Both the position numbers and the translations under genes were made by a program. From Prostheceraeus crozeri (lineage: Eukaryota > Platyhelminthes > Polycladida > Euryleptidae), in assembly GCA_907163375.1 (NCBI GenBank), contig CAJQUW010007879.1:1-64000 (forward strand): a stretch of 64,000 nucleotides of DNA, in the 5' to 3' direction. This document shows, piece by piece, positions 1 to 8,265 of the stretch; within the stretch, counting starts at the first letter, position 1; each line of letters begins with the position of its first letter. Below the pieces are notes generated by a model that was given only the letters and a program-made list of their open reading frames with translations, ran no database searches and had not been told where the DNA came from.

Positions 1-486
1 CGGAAGAGAGAAGTGTGTTATGTTGCGTGTGGCGCGTGAGTGTCCTCCCATTTCATTCCATTCATCAATTCGTCTCATTGATAGAGACAGGTAGAACTCA
101 TGGTTCTCATAACGTATGCAATGGAAAGTTTTAGGCAACCTTCGACAGTTGGCTAAATGTCGCCCTGGCGCGAATGCATACTACGTTGAGACAGAGGCAA
201 TCACTTGCAAACATGACGCAGAGAGGTTTAACAAGATTGACCATTGCCGAATGTCCCTTGCGGTATACATAGCTACGGGTTTCACCGCGCCCTTTACAGG
301 AACGCCCGTCGAAAGGAAGTATTACACCGAACTTCATTTGCAACGTTCAAGTTGACTGATAGCAGATTCAACTTAATGATAGTATTCGCCAGTCCGAAGA
401 CTGCCCAGGGCAAACCGCGTGGAGGTTCTATCATGTCTTGCCCCATGGTGGCCCTTAAGAGAGCCGTTGGTTCGTTCTCGTCGTAT
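1..486. other. Window start, no convincing gene
   Basis: Only short overlapping frames occur here on both strands. On the minus strand this stretch lies just past a plausible splice acceptor at 487-489, so part of it could be a downstream exon of the coiled-coil gene at 561-1112. I could not choose a reading frame for such an exon. Confidence 0.4.
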
Positions 487-548
487 CTGAAAATAGAAGG
501 AAAAATAGATGAAATTATATTCAAGTGATAGAGATGATATTAACTTAC
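487..548 (-). other. Candidate 62-bp intron
   Basis: On the minus strand the donor GTAAGTTA starts at 548, and a pyrimidine-rich tract ends in TTTTCAG at 487. The intron is very short but has consensus ends. It lies downstream of the stop of the coiled-coil frame, so it would be in a 3' UTR or in an alternative frame. Confidence 0.4.
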
Positions 549-560
549 CATAAGAGAAAT

Positions 561-1112
561 TTAGCCGGTTCGTGACCCCTTCGATGGTGATGGTTGAGGT
601 AAGTACTTGGCCGGCAGTTTTCGCTTCCGGTGGCGTAATTCCATAATTTCTCCATCATGTGTTATGGAGACATGGAGACAACGTATGTCTGGCATTGCCC
701 CTTCGTAGCACTCAAAGGAACAATCTAACTCCTCTTTCTGAATCAGAATATCATCAACAATTCTGCTAGAAGTAATGGGAAGGTGAAGTGTTGTTCGCTT
801 CTCCTTCATAGTGACTTTTCTAGCCTCAACCAGACTCAATTTTGTCTGCTCAAGTTGAAGTTGGAGCGTCTCTTCCTTGGTCCTCAAAGTTTTAATGAGT
901 TTCACCTGCTCATCTACCCGCTTCTCGCTGGTGATTGCTCTCTGTTGGTAGGGCTCTAGGTTTTTTACCTGTGTCTTTAAACTACGTATTTCCGACACTT
1001 GGGCTTTGAGGCTGAAATTTTCATCCCTGAGCGCAGCGCACTCATTCTTATATCGGTGAGTTCGTCTTTTATCTTCCTTACAGCAAATTCTGACTGACTT
1101 TTGCGATCTCAC
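561..1112 (-). CDS. Uncharacterised coiled-coil protein, part of a spliced gene or relic
   Basis: This 183-codon frame encodes a charged protein whose first two thirds is rich in E, K, Q and L in heptad-like spacing (for example LKTQVKNLEPYQQRAI), so a coiled coil is likely at about residues 20-110. The C-terminal third is basic and ends in a P/S-rich tail. I do not recognise the family. Just past the stop, on the same strand, is a strong donor (TATG then GTAAGTTA, intron 487-548) with an acceptor after a pyrimidine tract, so the transcript may continue. The frame at 1142-1657 lies just upstream on the same strand and may be the N-terminal part of the same gene. A host gene, a decayed gene or a transposon gene all remain possible. 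Confidence 0.35.
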   Translation of the reverse strand: MRSQKSVRICCKEDKRRTHRYKNECAALRDENFSLKAQVSEIRSLKTQVKNLEPYQQRAITSEKRVDEQVKLIKTLRTKEETLQLQLEQTKLSLVEARKVTMKEKRTTLHLPITSSRIVDDILIQKEELDCSFECYEGAMPDIRCLHVSITHDGEIMELRHRKRKLPAKYLPQPSPSKGSRTG

Positions 1113-1141
1113 TGTCTTTACACCACTGCTCAGTATGTTTT

Positions 1142-1657
1142 TTAATCCCCTTTGTTGTTTTGGGGGAGGAGTGAAGTATTGGCTTCTTGATAGCTTTGTT
1201 TGTGGACGACTACTTCCTCAGATTCACTATCATCGTTTTCATCATTGCCTGCTGCACTGTGATCGGACCCTATGATTGACTGTATCGCTTTATCTAGATC
1301 CGTTTCTACATCGTTGAGTATTGGCTTCTCGACAGCTTTGTTTGTGGCGACTCCTTCCTGAGATTCAGTATCAACGTTTTTATCATTGCCTGCTGCACTG
1401 TGATCGGACCCTATGATTGACTGTATCACTTTATCTAGATCCGTTTCTACATCGTCGGATGTTTCGTTGAAGTATCTGACTATCATTTTGCCAACGTCCG
1501 ATGTCGTGTAATTGGCAACCTTTGTGGTTGGACATGCTAAGTGAGTAGTGTAAAATTCCTCATTCTGCTTGCCTTTGGTAAATTTTAAGCAATGAATACA
1601 GCCAGATATTACAGCTAATTCTTTATGCTCATTGGGAGCATCCTTATATTTATTCAA
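1142..1657 (-). CDS. Uncharacterised acidic protein with a duplicated segment
   Basis: This 171-codon frame has a Cys-containing N-terminal region (CIHCLKF, then HLACP) and an acidic C-terminal half that carries the segment DLDKxIQSIIGSDHSAAGND twice. The duplication is also visible in DNA (1176-1459). A splice-acceptor-like TTCCTTTACAG sits about 95 bases upstream, and a frame starting MGGNSKFLIKKC follows it in a different phase. This suggests small indels in the N-terminal part, so the gene may be decayed. The product is unknown. Location and strand suggest it belongs with the coiled-coil frame just downstream. Confidence 0.35.
   Translation of the reverse strand: MNKYKDAPNEHKELAVISGCIHCLKFTKGKQNEEFYTTHLACPTTKVANYTTSDVGKMIVRYFNETSDDVETDLDKVIQSIIGSDHSAAGNDKNVDTESQEGVATNKAVEKPILNDVETDLDKAIQSIIGSDHSAAGNDENDDSESEEVVVHKQSYQEANTSLLPQNNKGD
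1176..1459. repeat. Two-copy tandem duplication, 142-bp unit
   Basis: The unit starts at 1176 and again at 1318 with GTATTGGCTTCT. The copies are about 90 percent alike by eye and differ by a 1-base indel, so the two copies are read in different frames at one edge. The duplication lies inside the acidic frame. Confidence 0.8.
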
Positions 1658-1759
1658 ATGGCGCTTGAACTCAGCACCCCTCTTTATTTCACCTCATAGA
1701 CACTTCTTGATCAAAAATTTTGAGTTGCCTCCCATTTTGTAACTTATGTATCTGTAAAG

Positions 1760-2322
1760 GAAGGATGAAATAGAATTACTAACAGGCGACATTGGCAGTC
1801 ATTCTTATAATCATACAGCTAAATTGTGAGATTGGTGGAAAGTGTCGAACCTTTGAATCCGTTACAGGCATTACTCAGAGGGGATCTTATCCCAACTCCA
1901 AGGCCTCGGCCCACAAATCCAACCTCCCGCGGACAGAGCGTGCGTCATATCACTGTGTTGGTATCCGGACCCCGATTTTGACATGAAAATCAGTGGATTG
2001 TTTACAAAGGTTGCAAATTCCTAGCCAAAGCTCGCCTCCCACAACTTTATAAATGTCTTAGTTGAATTCAGCAGGGTCGAAAACCCCAGAAAACCTCCAA
2101 AACTAGTGAATTTAAATTTTTCAATTTTTTAGCACTACTTATGAAATTTTATAAGTAGTCTATCACTTAGGGCAGGTCAATAGAGACCGAACCTTTTTTG
2201 AATCAAGTCAAACGGACTTGTAGAAGCAAAGTTACAAGCCTTTAAAGTTTTGGAGTCTTTTATGGCCTGGAGACGAAGGCCATCTCCTGGCTAACCTCTA
2301 AGTCTGACGGCTTAGCTGATAT
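1760..2322. other. Non-coding stretch before the copia insertion
   Basis: No gene is seen. A 9-bp perfect stem (ACTACTTAT at 2134, 8-base loop) is present. The last five bases (GATAT, 2318-2322) are the left copy of the copia target duplication. Confidence 0.5.
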
Positions 2323-2676
2323 TGTTGAGTGTAGATGGCACTCAAATATTCTTTTCTTCCCTGTATAAGTTGGCATAATTATTGGTACTACTGAATAAGT
2401 TAGTAAGTAACTTCCCATGTTTGATATCGCTATAATTGTATCGTATCGTGAAGTGTCAGTTTATTCTGCAGCGCTGTGTTGTATTGGCTAATGCAAAAGT
2501 TGTTTTAGTGAACATGCATCCTCTCGGTATAAATGTAATGTGTCAGAAACTTTTCAAACACAAACCACTTATCACGTGCTGTTATCACGTCTGTATCTTT
2601 GCCAACTATACATCTGACTCAAATACAATTAAAGTTATTCGCATTTTTTTGCTTTTTAACCTGCGCTACAACAACA
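2323..2676 (+). repeat. Copia 5' LTR
   Basis: The LTR starts TGTTGAGTG and ends ACAACA, consistent with TG...CA ends. It matches the 3' LTR at 6883-7236 almost perfectly by line-by-line comparison. Confidence 0.97.
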
Positions 2677-2690
2677 GGTTATGGGCCCAG
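2677..2690 (+). other. Copia primer-binding site (initiator tRNA-Met anticodon arm)
   Basis: GGTTATGGGCCCAG immediately follows the 5' LTR. It is the exact complement of CTGGGCCCATAACC in the anticodon arm of metazoan initiator tRNA-Met. This internal half-tRNA priming is known from Drosophila copia; most LTR elements pair with the tRNA 3' end instead. Confidence 0.92.
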
Positions 2691-2819
2691 AAAACGTCTC
2701 AACTGCGTGTTATTGTGAATAACTGTAACTCACTATTGTCGTCGTGCATCTGACATTGAATTTTACCTCGCGTTCGTCGTTGTGACCTTGGTGTCTCCAG
2801 CTGTGGATTCAGTGTAGTA

Positions 2820-5800
2820 ATGGAGGCAACATCGGCGAAATTACCCTTACTCAAAGACAGATTCGAGTCTTGGCGAGGATGGAAAATGCATATGCAAGCC
2901 CTTCTATTGGCGGACGACTTATGGGAAGTAGTTGGCACTGGTACCGAGAAGAAGCCGTTGCCCATTGCCCTTCTTGCTGACGGGTCAAATGCGGCTGATG
3001 TCAGAGTCAGAGAAAAACAGATTTCTACGTTCAACGATAAAGTGAAGAGAGCCATCAAGATTCTCGTCACTGGAATTAGTGGTGAACTGTTTTATTTGTG
3101 GGATGGTTTTCCTGATGACCCTAGAAAGTTATGGGTTGATCTCGTCACTCATTTTCAAACGCAGACTCACAGCCATCGCGTTTCTGTTCGTGCGCAGCTT
3201 GATTCTCTTGTTTTGAAGGATCGCACTGACCCGGAGAAGTGGTTAAAGGAACGTCTGAGACTGTATCAACAATATGCGATGAGTGGTAATCCCATCGACG
3301 AGATGGAACAGTGCATCGAGACTTTAAATTCGCTTCCACCATCTTGGAAAGAATTTAAGAACATGATGAACTTTGTTCTTGGTAAGGACTTAAACATGTC
3401 TCTCCTGATGCAAAAAGCAGCTGATTGGTATCGAATGAATGGTTCATCGAAGCAGAAAATTCCAGCTCCTGACAATCATGATAGTCAAGCACTCAATGTG
3501 AAATTCAATCAACGTCAACGATCGAATTGGAACCGTCGCGGTAATTCGACGTCGCAGCAGTGTATCAGTGATCATTCAAAATTTGTGCGGTGTTTCAAGT
3601 GCAAAGAACTTGGTCACAGAGCGGGTGTGTGTCCTCGAAGAAAACCCGATTCTGCGGTCACTGTACAGCATGAGAGTGATTCTTCCTTTCTTCTTGCTGA
3701 GTGTTTATTCACACCTGATGTGAAATGTGATCTTTCTACCGTTTTAGCAGATTCGGGTGCTACTAGACATATGTCACCAGTTTTTGAGTCTTTTGATGAT
3801 GATTATCAGCCCTTTGAGGTTGATTCTCGTAATTTTGTTCAGTTAGGAAATAAAGATCGGCTCAAAGCTGTTGGTTCAGGTTCTGTCAAAATGGTTATTA
3901 AAACTGATGATGGTCAAGACAAAATTATCAAACTGGTCAATTGTCTATATGTACCTGAACTGCGATGTACGTTAATGTCAGTTTCCCAAACGACAAAACG
4001 TGGTTACTCAATTTTGTTTGATAGTGGCGGTATGAAAGTTTTGAATAAAACGGGTAATACTGTTTTATCTGGAAAGTTGTTCGATAAATTGTATAAAGTT
4101 GATTGCTCACTTCATTCGAAAGTTTACTTAAATGATGCTGATAATTGTGATTCTATTGTACATGATGTGAAAACCGAATGTTTTTCAGTCTCATTTGAAA
4201 CATGGCATAAACGTTTTGCGCACATAAATCAGTCATCATTGCGAAATTTACTAACTAGTGCTGCTGTAAGTGATTTGAGTATTAGTGATGATCGTAACGA
4301 CAAAGCATTTTGTGATGATTGTGCTAAGGGTAAAAGCCATACGTTACCCTTTCCAAAGGAATCTGGTACTCGTGCTGATGGTTTGTTAGATTTGTTACAC
4401 GTGGATCTGATGGGTCCAATGGAAGTAACGTCACTTGGGGGTCGTCGTTTTGTAATGGTTATAGTCGACGACTGTACTCGTTATTGTTGGGTGCGTTTTT
4501 TAGCAAATAAGTCTGACAGTTTTTCAGCCTTCAAAAAGCTCGTGACTGAGTTAGAGACTCAGAAGGAGAGAAAAGTAAAGGCATTGAGGTCAGATTGCGG
4601 TGGCGAATTTTTGTCTCGTGAATTTTCTTCTTTTCTAGAAGAACGAGGAATTCGTCGTGAGTTAGCTATTCCTGAGGCAAAACCACAAAATGGCGTAGCT
4701 GAGCGCATGAATCGCACCCTAGTTGAACGAGCGAGAACCCTACTCTGTGCATGTAATTTACCAAAGTCTTTTTGGGCGGAGGCAGTTTGTACTGCCTGTT
4801 ATGTACGAAATAGATGCCCAACTCGTGCATTAAGTACTGGTATGACCCCTTACGAAGCATTTTTTGGTCGTAAGCCGTCTGTTCGTCATTTGCGTGTTTT
4901 CGGCTGTGTAGCCTTTGCTCACATCCCATCTAATCAGCGGCGTAAGTTTGATGCTAAGGCAGATCAATGTATATTTTTGGGTTACAGCCCGGCCTCGAAA
5001 GGCTATCGTTTATGGCATGTTGAACGCCAAAAGGTTATTGAACGCCGTGATGTGGTGTTCGATGAGGTCACAATGGGTCGTGTGAAATTTCCCGCAAGGC
5101 GGTTGACTGAATCTAGTACAGACCCTGTTGACACTGATCCTGGCATTTTTCGAGTAATATCTGATACTCGAGACAGTGAGCCAACGCTTGAAAGTTCTGA
5201 AATTAATTCTGAGATGCTGAGCGGTCCTGATGTACCCGAGTCTGCCACAGAAACCCGGCGCTCGTCTCGTTCCACTTTTTCTATTCCTCCAGAACGCTAT
5301 GGTTTTGATGCGTTCTCTGCCGAAGAATTTTGTGTTGATGACCCTAAGTCATGGGAGGATGCTATGAATTCTCAACTTAAAAATAAGTGGAAAGATGCAG
5401 CTGATAAAGAATATAATTCACTAATGCGTCACAATGCTTGGACTTTGTGTGAATTGCCTGCTGGACGAAATGTTGTTAGTAATCGTTGGGTTTTTAGAAC
5501 GAAGACAGACGAATCTGGTGAAGCTTGTCGTTTTAAGGCTAGACTTGTTGCTAAAGGTTTTTCTCAGAAATACGGAACTGATTATTTAGAGACCTTTGCT
5601 CCTGTTGTACGTCATGACAGCATTAGATGTTTAATTTCTATTGCCGTAAATCGTGGGATGTTATTGCACCAATTTGATGTTGAAACTGCGTTTCTTAATG
5701 GCAAGTTAGATGAGACAATATTTATGAAACAACCTGAGGGTTACATTGTCGAGGGAAAAGAAAATCTTGTGTGCAAATTGAGTTGTTCGTTGTATGGGTT

Positions 5801-6875
5801 GAAACAGTCTCCAAGGTGTTGGAATTTTGTTTTGAAAGATCAGTTACTGGACATGGGACTGAACTGCTCTGAGAATGATCCTTGTGTTTATGAAGGTATC
5901 ATTGATAGCGAACGTGTTATGTTGGCTGTTTATGTTGACGACATGATTTTAGCAGCGACGTCCGAAAATGTTATCAAACATGCACATAAATTATTTCTTG
6001 ACCGTTTTGATGTTAAGTATATTGGGCCTTTGCGATATTTTCTCGGAGTGCGTATTGTGCATCACCCAAATTCTATTCTACTTGTGCAAGATAGATACGC
6101 TGAAAACGTTGTGAAAAAGTTTCGCATGGATGATTCTTTTCCTGTTTCTACTCCCATGGAAGCGGGTAGTGTACTTGTGAAGCGCACTGAAGGTGACAAG
6201 GAATTTGATCCTTTTATTTACCAGTCAGCAATCGGTTGTCTTTTGTATTTGAGTAATTTTACTAGACCTGATTTGTGTTTTGCTGTTCACAAGTTGGCTC
6301 AGTTTTCTAAAGATCCCAGTGAAGTTCATTGGAAAGCTGTGAAACGTGTCTTGTCCTACCTGAAAGGTACTTTAAAACTTGGAATCAAGTTTGAGAAGGA
6401 GTGTATTGGCAATATTATTGTTGTTTTTTGTGACGCCGACTTTGCCGGTGATTTGCAAGATCGCAAGTCCACTTCTGGCCATGTTTTGTTTAATGGTAAA
6501 TGTCCAATTTCTTGGTTGTGTCAGAAACAGTCTATTACCGCTCTTTCTACTGCTGAGGCAGAATACGTTTCATTGTGTGAAGCTGCGAAGAAGATAGTGT
6601 GGACTCGTCGTTTATTTACTGACCTTAATTGTCCTCAAACGGAACCTACGATTGTCTATGAAGACAATAAAGCAGCGATCGCCATTGCTTTGGCAAGTCC
6701 TGGTGAAAATCCTAAAGTAAAGCACATTGCTTTGAGGTATCATTACACTCGTGATTGTATTGAAAATCGTGTAATAAAACTTGAGTACTGTTCGTCGCAA
6801 GAAATGACAGCAGACATTTTTCTCTTGGTCTTTGTACAATTAATGAAATATAAGTATAATTCATATTTTGAGTGA
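2820..6875 (+). CDS. Copia gag-pol polyprotein
   Basis: The single 1351-residue frame has the Ty1/copia domain order, with integrase before reverse transcriptase. Parts are a gag domain (about 1-250), a CCHC zinc knuckle (about 259-272, CFKCKELGHRAGVCP), an aspartic protease (LADSGATRH near 310), a gag-pre-integrase zinc region (near 460), an integrase core (about 525-640, GVAERMNRTL), a reverse transcriptase (about 870-1110, YVDDM near 1040) and RNase H (about 1200-1340). It copies its RNA into DNA in cytoplasmic particles and inserts it in the nucleus. The family assignment is secure. The frame looks whole, which agrees with the near-identical LTRs. Confidence 0.96.
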   Translation: MEATSAKLPLLKDRFESWRGWKMHMQALLLADDLWEVVGTGTEKKPLPIALLADGSNAADVRVREKQISTFNDKVKRAIKILVTGISGELFYLWDGFPDDPRKLWVDLVTHFQTQTHSHRVSVRAQLDSLVLKDRTDPEKWLKERLRLYQQYAMSGNPIDEMEQCIETLNSLPPSWKEFKNMMNFVLGKDLNMSLLMQKAADWYRMNGSSKQKIPAPDNHDSQALNVKFNQRQRSNWNRRGNSTSQQCISDHSKFVRCFKCKELGHRAGVCPRRKPDSAVTVQHESDSSFLLAECLFTPDVKCDLSTVLADSGATRHMSPVFESFDDDYQPFEVDSRNFVQLGNKDRLKAVGSGSVKMVIKTDDGQDKIIKLVNCLYVPELRCTLMSVSQTTKRGYSILFDSGGMKVLNKTGNTVLSGKLFDKLYKVDCSLHSKVYLNDADNCDSIVHDVKTECFSVSFETWHKRFAHINQSSLRNLLTSAAVSDLSISDDRNDKAFCDDCAKGKSHTLPFPKESGTRADGLLDLLHVDLMGPMEVTSLGGRRFVMVIVDDCTRYCWVRFLANKSDSFSAFKKLVTELETQKERKVKALRSDCGGEFLSREFSSFLEERGIRRELAIPEAKPQNGVAERMNRTLVERARTLLCACNLPKSFWAEAVCTACYVRNRCPTRALSTGMTPYEAFFGRKPSVRHLRVFGCVAFAHIPSNQRRKFDAKADQCIFLGYSPASKGYRLWHVERQKVIERRDVVFDEVTMGRVKFPARRLTESSTDPVDTDPGIFRVISDTRDSEPTLESSEINSEMLSGPDVPESATETRRSSRSTFSIPPERYGFDAFSAEEFCVDDPKSWEDAMNSQLKNKWKDAADKEYNSLMRHNAWTLCELPAGRNVVSNRWVFRTKTDESGEACRFKARLVAKGFSQKYGTDYLETFAPVVRHDSIRCLISIAVNRGMLLHQFDVETAFLNGKLDETIFMKQPEGYIVEGKENLVCKLSCSLYGLKQSPRCWNFVLKDQLLDMGLNCSENDPCVYEGIIDSERVMLAVYVDDMILAATSENVIKHAHKLFLDRFDVKYIGPLRYFLGVRIVHHPNSILLVQDRYAENVVKKFRMDDSFPVSTPMEAGSVLVKRTEGDKEFDPFIYQSAIGCLLYLSNFTRPDLCFAVHKLAQFSKDPSEVHWKAVKRVLSYLKGTLKLGIKFEKECIGNIIVVFCDADFAGDLQDRKSTSGHVLFNGKCPISWLCQKQSITALSTAEAEYVSLCEAAKKIVWTRRLFTDLNCPQTEPTIVYEDNKAAIAIALASPGENPKVKHIALRYHYTRDCIENRVIKLEYCSSQEMTADIFLLVFVQLMKYKYNSYFE

Positions 6876-6882
6876 GAAGGAG
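6874..6882 (+). other. Copia polypurine tract
   Basis: GAGAAGGAG abuts the 3' LTR, the expected position of the plus-strand primer of an LTR retrotransposon. Confidence 0.8.
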
Positions 6883-7236
6883 TGTTGAGTGTAGATGGCA
6901 CTCAAATATTCTTTTCTTCCCTGTATAAGTTGGCATAATTATTGGTACTACTGAATAAGTTAGTAAGTAACTTCCCATGTTTGATATCGCTATAATTGTA
7001 TCGTATCGTGAAGTGTCAGTTTATTCTGCAGCGCTGTGTTGTATTGGCTAATGCAAAAGTTGTTTTAGTGAACATGCATCCTCTCGGTATAAATGTAATG
7101 TGTCAGAAACTTTTCAAACACAAACCACTTATCACGTGCTGTTATCACGTCTGTATCTTTGCCAACTATACATCTGACTCAAATACAATTAAAGTTATTC
7201 GCATTGTTTTGCTTTTTAACCTGCGCTACAACAACA
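6883..7236 (+). repeat. Copia 3' LTR
   Basis: This is the 354-bp direct copy of 2323-2676, followed by the right target-site copy GATAT at 7237-7241. Confidence 0.97.
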
Positions 7237-7479
7237 GATATCAGCAATGAAATTTTTTGAGTCGGATTCTTACAGAAACTCGGAATTTAGAATGTCCGAA
7301 GCTGTCATCGGAGCTCAGAGAAACGACCTACCTTTGACAATCGTTCTCCTCTAAATGAAATGTCGGTTCCCAGCTTATATAGTGTGTGGCGATCAGCTGA
7401 TGACGTAATACCCATCATCCAAACACTAAAAACCCGTCTATCTCCGGTTCTAGTGCTCCGATTGAGCTGGAAATACACC

Positions 7480-8265
7480 ATTTCAATGTAGAATTTGACG
7501 CTGAATCCGAATCTGGCCTCCGCTTTCCCATCCGATGCTTCGTTTTGGCTCTACAGAAGTCAGCCATCGCAAAAATTCTAACTCTGTCGTTTTTCCGAAG
7601 AATGTTGAAAATTTTTCTCTCCGATTGACTTGAAACTCTCCGATTGACATGAAACTCATCATACAGATAGAGAATTTGCTGCTGATTCCAAATCTGAAAT
7701 CCGTTTTCCAATCCGATGCTTCGTTTTGAAGCTACAGCCCAAAACGTCCCAAATTCTAACTCTGTCATTTTTCGCCAATCTCCCAAAATCTTAAATGGCG
7801 TCTCACATCTAAACGAAGACAGATATGAACAAGCCGTTTCTTTCAGTGAATTTGTCTCACTCTTAGCTTTCAAACGAGCTATGGCACGACAAAATCCGTC
7901 CACTGGAAGCCAAAATCGAAGCAAGCTGTCCAGAGGGGGGGGACGTCAGCGAAAATTTTTTCTCTCCGATTGACTTGAAACTCACCATAGCGATGCAGAA
8001 TTTCACGCTGAATCCGAATCCGACCTCCGTTTTCTCATCCGACCACTCCTTCCACTCGAAACAGCCCATTTTACAACCCAACATTCAGCACGAAAAACAT
8101 CACACACTATAGCCTCAAGACTAATCCTGGCGGTCGCCCAAGTCCACCACGACACTCTATCGTTCCAGAGGGGGGGACGTCAGCGAACAGTTTGTGAACG
8201 TGGACCCACCTGGCCGGCACACCACGACACTCTGTCGTTCCAGAGGGGGGGGGCGCGCCGGTCGA
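7480..8265. repeat. Complex repeat region with three about 80-bp copies and G-runs
   Basis: Three diverged copies lie near 7480-7556, 7657-7737 and 7983-8066. Each has the order AGAATTT, GCTGA, CCGTTTTC-like and ATCCGA, and the second and third are preceded by CTCTCCGATTGACTTGAAACTC-like sequence. Three further copies of CCAGAGGGGGGG, two followed by ACGTCAGCGA, lie at 7930, 8165 and 8240. Two of these are embedded in a longer repeat beginning CACCACGACACTCT. Open frames across this stretch probably reflect the repeats rather than a gene. Confidence 0.6.

Larger units (their letters stand above)
2323..7236 (+). mobile_element. Ty1/copia LTR retrotransposon, whole-looking and young
   Basis: The element consists of two 354-bp direct LTRs, a primer-binding site, one long gag-pol frame, a polypurine tract and a 5-bp target duplication (GATAT at 2318-2322 and 7237-7241). 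I see one base difference between the LTRs, which indicates a very recent insertion. The element looks whole: the coding region is one continuous frame and I count no obvious breaks. Confidence 0.96.

Noticed and set aside
7415-7924. 169-codon minus-strand frame
   Set aside because: It runs through the internal repeats, has no domain and no gene signals.
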